Shown here piece after piece: positions 18,054 through 24,830 of a stretch of DNA of 64,000 nucleotides. Made by a program: the position numbers and the translations under genes. The first letter of the stretch is position 1, and each line of letters starts with the position of its first letter. Source of the DNA: Bog-159 sp963738345 (GTDB lineage: Bacteria > Acidobacteriota > Terriglobia > Bryobacterales > Bryobacteraceae); NCBI GenBank assembly GCA_963738345.1, contig CAVTWI010000002.1:930001-994000 (forward strand), given 5' to 3'. Below the pieces are notes generated by a model. That model did no database searches. It had not been told where the DNA came from and worked only from the letters and a program-made list of their open reading frames with translations.

Positions 18054-18074
18054 GCGGCGGGTCGTGCCCGCCGC
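18054..18074 (-). terminator. GC-rich hairpin just past the haem-MCP stop codon
   Basis: An 8-bp perfect stem (GCGGCGGG / CCCGCCGC) with a five-base loop lies 9 bases downstream of the chemoreceptor stop codon on the minus strand. There is no clear U-run, so factor-independent termination is uncertain. Confidence 0.4.
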
Positions 18075-18082
18075 CATTTCGA

Positions 18083-19603
18083 TCAACCCTCGATGATTCC
18101 GGTAAGGCGCTCAACGATTGCTTCGAGACCCTCCGACTGCGCACGAAGATCGGCGGTAGAGTTCTCGTTCTCCTGCGCTTTTTGGGCCGATGTCTGAACC
18201 ACCTGTTCCATCTGTTGCACGGCTGATGCGATTTGCTCGATGCCGCGAGCCTGTTCTTCAGTACCGCTGTTCACCTGTTGGATGCAAGTCTTGGCAGCGG
18301 CAGATAACTCGGTAACATGCGCAATCGCCTCTCCTACTTCCTTCAGGCGCACGCTGCCAAGCCGCGATCGCGAAATCGACTCTTCAATCAGCCCTGCGGT
18401 ATCTTTGGCCGCTTGCGCGCTCTTCTGGGCGAGATTGCGCACTTCGTCGGCAACCACGGCGAACCCGAGTCCGGCCTCGCCCGCGCGTGCCGCTTCTACC
18501 GCTGCGTTCAGTGCCAGCACATTGGTCTGAAACGCAAGTTCGTCGATTACCTTGTTAATCCTGCCGATCTTATCGCTCGACTCCGTTATCTCCCGCATGG
18601 AAACGACCATCTCGTCCAGTTTCCGGTTGGCTTGGACCACACTGCCAGCAGATTCTTCCATGATTTCGACAGCCGATTTGGTATTGTCGGAATTCGCCTG
18701 CGTCATCGCATTGATTTCCACGGTCGAAGCTGAAGTCTCCTCGACGGTCGCAGCCTGCTCCACGGCCCCCGCTGCGATCGCCTGGCTAGCCTCTTCCAGT
18801 TGGCCCGAAGCGTGACGCACCTGCGAAGCCCCATGCAGCAATTCCTGTGCGATGTTCCGCAGAGGGCTAACGATCAAGCGACGGTTCAATACCTGAAATC
18901 CAATCACTACCAGGACCAGTACGATCGTCCCCACTACCGAAATCTTCGTGAGGCTCGCCATCACCACGGCATCACGGGTCATGGGCGCCTTCAAAATGAA
19001 TGCCCCTTTGACATCGCCCACGTGCATATTCTCCATCTGGAAACCAAGCACATCGCGGCCATTGTGGCTTGGACTGGTTGCGGGGTCGCCGTGACAACCA
19101 AGACAACCCTCCCCCAGCTTAACCGGGCGGGCCAAAATGAGAGTGTTGGTCGCGGAATCTTCCACGAAATATTCCGGTTTTCCCTCAGCGAAAGCGCGGA
19201 AAGCGTCCGCATACTCTTCCGAATGATTCTTCGGGTTGCGCGCCGGCAGGTCCGGACGCGAGGGCGTCAAAAATGTGAAACCCTTAGACGCGGCCACGCC
19301 CTTAACCGACTCCCAGCTTGCAACTATGGGGATGGTCCGGTACATCACGGAACTCTGGTATTCGTTGAGCGGCATTGCGGCCAAGCTACGCGCCAGTTCC
19401 CCCGTGTTAAATGCACCCTTTCCATGCAGTTCGTCCATATTAGCCGTGACGGTCTCGGCTTGTTGAATTGTGGAACTCATCAAGGAATGCAACTCGTCAA
19501 CGCGGTTGCTATGGGAAATCGAGTAGACGGTGACTATGGCCCCAACAGTCGCTAAGACGACTCCGCAACTGGCGCCGATCGTAATTTTATTGGCAAGATT
19601 CAC
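18083..19603 (-). CDS. Chemoreceptor with periplasmic c-type haem (DUF3365/Tll0287-like) sensor
   Basis: Methyl-accepting chemotaxis protein of 506 residues. After TM1 (residues 8-30) comes a periplasmic domain ending in LGEGCLGCHGDP, a CxxCH covalent haem-attachment motif (Cys167, Cys170, His171), then NMHVGDVKGAFILKAPM, the arrangement seen in DUF3365/Tll0287-like haem sensors. TM2 (SVVGTIVLVLVVIGFQVL) and a HAMP-like linker lead to a signalling domain with ELAFQTNVLALNAAVEAARA. It lacks a terminal pentapeptide. It is monocistronic and outside the che operon. It is probably a redox or gas sensor; haem attachment would require a cytochrome c maturation system encoded elsewhere. Confidence 0.9.
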   Translation of the reverse strand: MNLANKITIGASCGVVLATVGAIVTVYSISHSNRVDELHSLMSSTIQQAETVTANMDELHGKGAFNTGELARSLAAMPLNEYQSSVMYRTIPIVASWESVKGVAASKGFTFLTPSRPDLPARNPKNHSEEYADAFRAFAEGKPEYFVEDSATNTLILARPVKLGEGCLGCHGDPATSPSHNGRDVLGFQMENMHVGDVKGAFILKAPMTRDAVVMASLTKISVVGTIVLVLVVIGFQVLNRRLIVSPLRNIAQELLHGASQVRHASGQLEEASQAIAAGAVEQAATVEETSASTVEINAMTQANSDNTKSAVEIMEESAGSVVQANRKLDEMVVSMREITESSDKIGRINKVIDELAFQTNVLALNAAVEAARAGEAGLGFAVVADEVRNLAQKSAQAAKDTAGLIEESISRSRLGSVRLKEVGEAIAHVTELSAAAKTCIQQVNSGTEEQARGIEQIASAVQQMEQVVQTSAQKAQENENSTADLRAQSEGLEAIVERLTGIIEG

Positions 19604-19684
19604 GGGTTCTCCAGCAGAGGCATTTATGCCTTGCTAGAGTGTCAATCGGTAGGATCACCCGCGAACTTTAGAATCCGCAGCGGA

Positions 19685-19993
19685 TCAATCGTCGTGATCG
19701 TCGGGCGCCGCTTCCGCCCCGGATCCGGCAATCGCAAACGCCGTCATCTCATCGCGCGTATAACTGCGAGGCTTGGGCTTATTCTTGTCCTTCCCCCCGC
19801 TGTCCGGTGCTTCCACAACGAAAGCCTGCGCGCCGTTCAACTCCTCTTCCAGGCTGAAGGTAGGGACAGCGCGCAAAGCGGGCACCTGCGCCACGCCGTG
19901 CTCGTTCACCACGCACTCCATCCCATTCGAAAGAGCAAAACGTACGCGCAAGTGCTTCTTTACTGTGACCTTACGGAGGTCGGCCAACTTCAT
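19685..19993 (-). CDS. Small hypothetical protein coupled to DksA/TraR gene
   Basis: Unrecognised 102-residue cytoplasmic protein. Its N-terminal half looks like a small beta-rich domain (MKLADLRKVTVKKHLRVRFA, then NGMECVVNEHGVAQVP). The C-terminal half is Lys/Pro-rich and ends in an acidic Asp/His tail (DDHDD). The ATG at 19991-19993 overlaps the stop of the upstream DksA-like gene by four bases (ATGA), which fixes the start and implies co-translation. A regulatory partner role is possible but there is no motif to support it. Confidence 0.7.
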   Translation of the reverse strand: MKLADLRKVTVKKHLRVRFALSNGMECVVNEHGVAQVPALRAVPTFSLEEELNGAQAFVVEAPDSGGKDKNKPKPRSYTRDEMTAFAIAGSGAEAAPDDHDD

Positions 19994-20385
19994 GCGTCGG
20001 CTTCCTGCAAGGCTTCCTCTTCGCCCGATTCCACACGCGTAGCGATGCGTTCCTGGCAGGAAACGCAAAATTTCGCCCACGGTACGGCTTCCAAGCGCTT
20101 TACGGATATAGCTTCCTCGCATTCATAACACACACCATACGTGCCCGCTTCAATGCGCCGCAGGGCATCCTGAACCTCGCGCAACAGCTTTATGTCCAGG
20201 GTATTCCGGTTTAAGAAAATCCACTCTTCGTGGCTCTGCTGGCTGAGGTCTCCCTCGTCGTGAGGATGTTCCTCGCGCGCCAACACTTGGGCCGCCTTCT
20301 GTGCCGACATGCTGTTCTGCACCTCGGCAGCCTTCTTCTCTAGTATCTTTTTATAAGTCTCGTATTTGCTTTTCACACTTCTCAT
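19990..20385 (-). CDS. DksA/TraR-type zinc-finger transcription factor
   Basis: Protein of 131 residues with an N-terminal helical hairpin and a C-terminal C4 zinc finger, GVCYECEEAISVKRLEAVPW followed by FCVSCQERIA, the DksA/TraR signature. DksA-type proteins bind the RNA polymerase secondary channel and modulate stringent-response promoters. The ATG at 20383-20385 is preferred over an upstream in-frame ATG, because the extension has no family counterpart. First gene of a two-gene unit with the 102-residue protein. Confidence 0.85.
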   Translation of the reverse strand: MRSVKSKYETYKKILEKKAAEVQNSMSAQKAAQVLAREEHPHDEGDLSQQSHEEWIFLNRNTLDIKLLREVQDALRRIEAGTYGVCYECEEAISVKRLEAVPWAKFCVSCQERIATRVESGEEEALQEADA

Positions 20386-20545
20386 TCCGTTGGCATTAAT
20401 AGCCGAAGAGATATGACGCCACCAGCAGCCAAAAAGTTGCAAGATGGGCCAAATGGCGCCAGATCAAAGGTCATCTTCAGCCCGTAACCGGGCGCAAGTC
20501 AGGGATTTACTGCGGAGTCGGCTTTGAGTACGCCAAAAGGGCTAC

Positions 20546-21391
20546 CTATTCACTGTAGCTGACTTCAAGTCTCCGCGCTTTGGTAGCGGCGTAGGCCAGC
20601 ACCATCGCCGAGACAATGAGAAGGCCTGGGATGGCCAACCAGGCCGGCGTCGGGTCGGTCATGGTCGCCAGGAACGCTAAAGGCCCGTCGGTCGGAATTT
20701 CACCCACCGGACACAGCGATTTTAAATAGAAGATGATGCTGAACTTCTTCAGCAGCGAAGGCAGAAACGGATTCAGGTTTTCCCACACGAAAACAACAGC
20801 CGCCGGGATCATCGGATTCCGATAAACCACCCCGATCAGTAGAAATACCGAGCCATAGCCCACGCAAGCGAGCGCCGTAGTGAGCGCGTACCATCCCAAC
20901 TGGTGCAGGCCCCCTCCGCGCAGCAAATACTGCTGAAACACCGGACCCCAATGTGCCGAGATGAACAGAAAACTCAGCACCACGCTGCCCACGAAATATA
21001 CGATCGAGGCGATCACTCCCGCCAGGTATTTGCTCACCGCCAAGACCTCACGGCGCACGGGCGCCATAAAGTAATAGTGCAGCGTGCGCTCCAGCACTTC
21101 CGCGCGGAACAGGTTCGAGAAAATGCCGAGGCATCCAAAGAAGATCCCCAACCGCAAAAAATACACCTGGTAAATGCCGGCAAAGATTATATTGTCTTCG
21201 CCCATGGTATGTCCGCCGCTGCCACTGAACAGCGAGTGCAATCCGGTAATGAAGACCGGTCCAACGGTAAGGATATAGATCCACCAGGCGCGTTTCGAGA
21301 ACAGCGTTTTCTTTAATTCCAGGTGCAGAATAGCCGCCACCTGCCGGCGCCACAGCATCCAGGGCATGGTCGAGATTTGGCTCGCGGTCAT
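20546..21391 (-). CDS. ABC-2 type transporter permease
   Basis: Integral membrane protein of 281 residues with about six hydrophobic segments (for example WWIYILTVGPVFITGLHSLF, IVYFVGSVVLSFLFISA, AWLAIPGLLIVSAMVLAYAA). The ERTLHYYFMAPVRREVLAVSK loop is typical of ABC-2 permeases. Last gene of a four-gene export operon; its start overlaps the stop of the preceding ATPase by four bases. The substrate is unknown. Confidence 0.85.
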   Translation of the reverse strand: MTASQISTMPWMLWRRQVAAILHLELKKTLFSKRAWWIYILTVGPVFITGLHSLFSGSGGHTMGEDNIIFAGIYQVYFLRLGIFFGCLGIFSNLFRAEVLERTLHYYFMAPVRREVLAVSKYLAGVIASIVYFVGSVVLSFLFISAHWGPVFQQYLLRGGGLHQLGWYALTTALACVGYGSVFLLIGVVYRNPMIPAAVVFVWENLNPFLPSLLKKFSIIFYLKSLCPVGEIPTDGPLAFLATMTDPTPAWLAIPGLLIVSAMVLAYAATKARRLEVSYSE

Positions 21392-22332
21392 GTGGTCCCT
21401 CCTTCGCCGCCGATCAGGTATTGATACACCGAATTCACGTCGTCGTCGGCCGGCGCCACGGCTTCCACCTCCAGGCTGTTATCGAGCACAATGCGGTTCA
21501 GCAGCAGGTACAGGTTGTCGGCGTCCCGCGTACGAACCAGCAGGCCGCGGCCGTCCTCGTTCACCTTGGCTTCCACCACATGGTCCTGCTCGAACAGGCG
21601 CGATGCCAGCAGTCCCGGTTTATCGCAGCGCACCAGGATCTGCATCGGCTGATCCTTTACTTCGCTGCGCACTCCCTGGATCTGCCCTTCGGCCACCACG
21701 TAGCCATGGCTCAGCAGAATCACCTGATCGGAAATGCGATCGACCTCGTGCAGAATGTGGCTCGAAACAATCACGTGCCGGCCTTCGTCGCCAAATTGTT
21801 TGAACAGCGCGATGGTTTCGGCGCGCGCCATGGGGTCCAGCCCGTTCAGCGGTTCGTCGAGCACCAGCACAGTAGGGCGGTGCGCGATGGCTTGCGCCAG
21901 TTTGATGCGCTGCCGCATGCCTTTGCTATAAGCGGCTACATGCCGGTCGGCCGCCGCGGTCATGGATACGCGCTGCAGCGCCTCTTCGGTGAGTTTGGCG
22001 GCCTCCGATTCGATCATGCCGTGCACCAGCAGGAACGAATAAACGAACTGGTATCCGGTCAGTCCTTTAGGAAAGGCGTCGAACTGTGTGCAATATCCGA
22101 TCTTGCGGAACAGTTCCTCAGGCCGTCCGGCGGGAATGCCCAGCACGCTGATGGCTCCGCGCGACGGGCGGATAAGCCCGGTCATCAGGTTCATCAGCGT
22201 AGTCTTGCCGGAACCGTTCGGTCCCACCAGGCTGGTTACGCCGGGCGGGATGGCGAGGTTCACCCGGTTGACGCCCAGCACTTCGCCGTAGAAGCGGGAA
22301 ACGTTATCGAAGACGATGCGCGGTTCGTTCAT
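21388..22332 (-). CDS. ABC transporter ATP-binding protein
   Basis: Nucleotide-binding subunit of 314 residues: Walker A GPNGSGKTTL, Q-loop in YCTQFDAFPKGLTG, signature SKGMRQR, Walker B VLVLDEPLNGLD and H-loop VIVSSHIL. The C-terminal extension of about 90 residues is usual for ABC-2 exporters. The ATG at 22330-22332 overlaps the upstream permease stop by four bases, so the upstream in-frame ATG (22419), which lies deep in that gene, is rejected. It is partnered with the permease at 20546. Confidence 0.93.
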   Translation of the reverse strand: MNEPRIVFDNVSRFYGEVLGVNRVNLAIPPGVTSLVGPNGSGKTTLMNLMTGLIRPSRGAISVLGIPAGRPEELFRKIGYCTQFDAFPKGLTGYQFVYSFLLVHGMIESEAAKLTEEALQRVSMTAAADRHVAAYSKGMRQRIKLAQAIAHRPTVLVLDEPLNGLDPMARAETIALFKQFGDEGRHVIVSSHILHEVDRISDQVILLSHGYVVAEGQIQGVRSEVKDQPMQILVRCDKPGLLASRLFEQDHVVEAKVNEDGRGLLVRTRDADNLYLLLNRIVLDNSLEVEAVAPADDDVNSVYQYLIGGEGGTT

Positions 22333-23219
22333 CGCACCACCTCCGCGCCCCGGATCTTCTTCGACAAGAGGTAAAGGCAGAATCCGCAGATCGCGAGCAG
22401 CGAGATCCAACAGGCCCAAGTCGGCACATCGTTGCCGTGGACCCGGAAGAAAACCGCCCCCGAACCGCGATGCATCGGTTGTTCAAATAGCGAAGTCCAC
22501 ACCGTGCCGATCAGATGGCTAAGATTCAGCAGGTTGCCCCACTGCGTCCGCATCACGGCATTGATCGCGCCCCCGAATCCCGCAGCCACGAAGAATACGC
22601 CGAACAGCAGACCGCCTGCCAGCGGCTTCCACTTCACCCACGCCGACAATGCCAGGGCCAGCAGCGACAACAGTAGAATCCAGATCCACGACCCCAGGAA
22701 GATGGCGCCCGCGATCCGCAGGTTCTGGCCGAACCAGCCGTTGCCTTCGAGCGAGGCTTGCAGAATGAAGAGCAGCAGTCCGGGGATCCAGGTCATCACC
22801 GACATCAGGATCAGCAGCACCGAGAGCTTGCCCAGAACATACTCGCTGCGCGAAAAAGGCCGCGACAGATACAGCGGCAAAGCATTGTTGGCCAAGTCCG
22901 GCGAGATCTGGCCCGGGCCGACGAAGGCCGCCAAAAAGAACGCCATCATACTTTGCCAGCCGATCAGGTTCAGGAAAAACCGCGCGTCAATCGTCACCAA
23001 ATCGCGGATCTGCAGCATCTTCACGGCGCTGAGATTGTGCTCGATGTAGATAATCAGCGCGAAGATCAGCGGCGCCAGCATCGAAACCAGGAAGAACATG
23101 CTGTAAAAACGCTTGCGGCTCATCTCTTCGAAGGCATACCGCGGCAGCACCAGAAAGCGTGACCAGGCCGGCGTTAGAGGACCCTCGTAGCCTTTATAGG
23201 CATGCTTAAACACCGCCAT
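22329..23219 (-). CDS. ABC-2 type transporter permease
   Basis: Membrane protein of 296 residues. After a soluble N-terminus (FKHAYKGYEGPLTPAWSRFL) come about six transmembrane segments, with the conserved ISPDLANNALPLYLSRPFSR loop typical of ABC-2 permeases. Its start overlaps the end of the preceding ATPase gene by 14 bases and its stop overlaps the following one by four, so all four transporter genes are tightly coupled. Confidence 0.88.
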   Translation of the reverse strand: MAVFKHAYKGYEGPLTPAWSRFLVLPRYAFEEMSRKRFYSMFFLVSMLAPLIFALIIYIEHNLSAVKMLQIRDLVTIDARFFLNLIGWQSMMAFFLAAFVGPGQISPDLANNALPLYLSRPFSRSEYVLGKLSVLLILMSVMTWIPGLLLFILQASLEGNGWFGQNLRIAGAIFLGSWIWILLLSLLALALSAWVKWKPLAGGLLFGVFFVAAGFGGAINAVMRTQWGNLLNLSHLIGTVWTSLFEQPMHRGSGAVFFRVHGNDVPTWACWISLLAICGFCLYLLSKKIRGAEVVR

Positions 23220-24135
23220 TGGGGACCTCCATGGCTTTCAGGAAAATGTCTTCGAGCGAATCGCGCTTATGGTTCAATCGGCGGATCTGCACGTTCTGGT
23301 CGGCGGCCAGCGCATAAAGCTGGCGGATTTCAACGCCATCGGGCATCACCAGTTTCATGCGGCCGTTCGGAAAGACCGCGGTTTCGCAGCCCAGGTTCTC
23401 GATGGCCGAGGTAAAGGTGCCGTTGGCGCCTCGCGTTTCCAATTCCAAAAACTTGCGATTAGCGCGACGCTCTTCTTCCAGATTGCAGGACGCCGCAATG
23501 CGCCCGTCCTTCAAAATCAGCACTTCGTCGCAGCATTCATCGACATCCCGCAGCAGGTGCGATGACAGAATCAGGTGCAGGTCGCCCCGGCCGCGGATCT
23601 CCTGAATCAGTTGGATCATGCGCGCACGCGCGGGCGGATCGAGTCCGTTGGTGGGTTCGTCCAGAAATAGCAACTTGGGACCGTGGGCAATGGCTTGCGC
23701 TAACTTCGCCATCTGTTTCATGCCCAGCGAGTAGGTGCCCAGATTGCGGTAGCGCGCCTCGCCCAGCCCCACCCAAAAGAACGCTTCATGTGCGCGCTCC
23801 ATGGCCTGCTCGGCGGGCAGTCCGGACAACTCCGCCATTAGCCGGACCATGTGCACTCCCGTCATGCCGGCAATGAACGAATCGTTTTCAGGCATGTATC
23901 CGAGCAGCCCGCGAACATTCTTGGCATCGGTACGAATGTCTCTGCCGAAGATACGGGCCGTGCCGGAAGAGGGCTGGTGAAAGCCAAGAAGCGTATTAAT
24001 GAGGGTCGATTTGCCGGCGCCGTTGGGGCCTAACAAACCGATGGCCCGGCCGGTGAGCTCACCATTCAATTTCTTCAGAATGATGCGATCACCGAACCGG
24101 ACCTCTAAATTCTCGAGTTGAATGACTGGGGCCAT
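23206..24135 (-). CDS. ABC transporter ATP-binding protein, first gene of export operon
   Basis: Nucleotide-binding subunit of 309 residues: Walker A GPNGAGKSTL, signature SLGMKQM, Walker B LLFLDEPTNGLD, H-loop LILSSHLL and a C-terminal domain of about 90 residues. The ATG at 24133-24135 (MAPVIQLENLEVRFGDR) is the only start consistent with the family. The frame is nevertheless open for a further 190 codons upstream, because the tandem array there contains no stop codon. Only 12 bases separate this ATG from the array, and no good Shine-Dalgarno sequence is present in them, so the array forms the leader and probably part of the control region of the operon. Confidence 0.9.
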   Translation of the reverse strand: MAPVIQLENLEVRFGDRIILKKLNGELTGRAIGLLGPNGAGKSTLINTLLGFHQPSSGTARIFGRDIRTDAKNVRGLLGYMPENDSFIAGMTGVHMVRLMAELSGLPAEQAMERAHEAFFWVGLGEARYRNLGTYSLGMKQMAKLAQAIAHGPKLLFLDEPTNGLDPPARARMIQLIQEIRGRGDLHLILSSHLLRDVDECCDEVLILKDGRIAASCNLEEERRANRKFLELETRGANGTFTSAIENLGCETAVFPNGRMKLVMPDGVEIRQLYALAADQNVQIRRLNHKRDSLEDIFLKAMEVPNGGV

Positions 24136-24147
24136 GTTTAATGGTGC

Positions 24148-24710
24148 AATCCGACAAGCTGCAAATCCGACAAACTGCAAATCCGACAAGCTGCAAATCC
24201 GACAAGCTGCAAATCCGACAAGCTGCAATCCGACAAGCTGCAACCCGACAAGCTGCAAATCCGACAAGCTGCAACCCGACAAGCTGCAACCCGACAAGCT
24301 GCAAATCCCGACAAGCTGCAAATCCGACAAGCTGCAATCCGACAAGCTGCAATCCGACAAGCTGCAAATCCGACAAGCTGCAAACCCGACAAGCTGCAAT
24401 CCGGACAAGCTGCAAATCCGACAAGCTGCAATCCGACAAGCTGCAAATCCGACAAGCTGCAACCCGACAAGCTGCAAATCCGACAAGCTGCAAATCCGAC
24501 AAGCTGCAAATCCGACAAGCTGCAAATCCGACAAGCTGCAATCCGACAAGCTGCAAATCCCGACAAGCTGCAAATCCGACAAGCTACAAGCTGCAATCCG
24601 ACAAGCTACAAGCTGCAATCCGACAAGCTGCAAATCCGACAAGCCGCAAATCCGACAAGCTGCAAATCCGACAAGCTGCAAATCCGACAAGCTGCAATCC
24701 GACAAGCTGC
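24148..24710. repeat. Tandem array of 35 short repeats, unit AAATCCGACAAGCTGC
   Basis: Thirty-five head-to-tail copies covering 563 bp. Most units are 16 bp (AAATCCGACAAGCTGC) or 15 bp (AATCCGACAAGCTGC). Variants include TCC to CCC, two 17-bp units with an extra C, one GACAAACTGC, one GACAAGCCGC, and two longer units with an inserted ACAAGCT. The unit has no stop codon in any of six frames, which creates long spurious ORFs on both strands. The array occupies most of the gap between the anti-sigma gene stop (24831) and the first ABC transporter ATG (24135). It lacks the spacer diversity of a CRISPR. Confidence 0.97.
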
Positions 24711-24711
24711 A

Positions 24712-24776
24712 ATCCGAGCCGCGCGCGTCAGCAAGCGTCCCTCCTCCATCCGAGCCGCGCGCGTCAGCAAGCGTCC
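24712..24776. repeat. Two direct copies of a 29-bp GC-rich repeat beside the tandem array
   Basis: The segments 24712-24740 and 24748-24776 are identical 29-base copies separated by CTCCTCC. The core is GAGCCGCGCGCGTCAGCAAG. The first five bases (ATCCG) are shared with the neighbouring tandem unit, so the array seems to merge into this repeat. A diverged relative with the order GAGCGGCGACCGTCACGGAG occurs at about 29963. This looks like a dispersed REP-like element, which is inference. Confidence 0.7.
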
Positions 24777-24830
24777 GGGTGCCGGGTTCCAGCGACTGCC
24801 AGAACCCGCACCCTGTTCTAAGTACGCACT

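Noticed and set aside
24148..24710. CRISPR array
   Set aside because: Units are 15-16 bp and directly adjacent without unique spacers, and there are no cas genes in the window.
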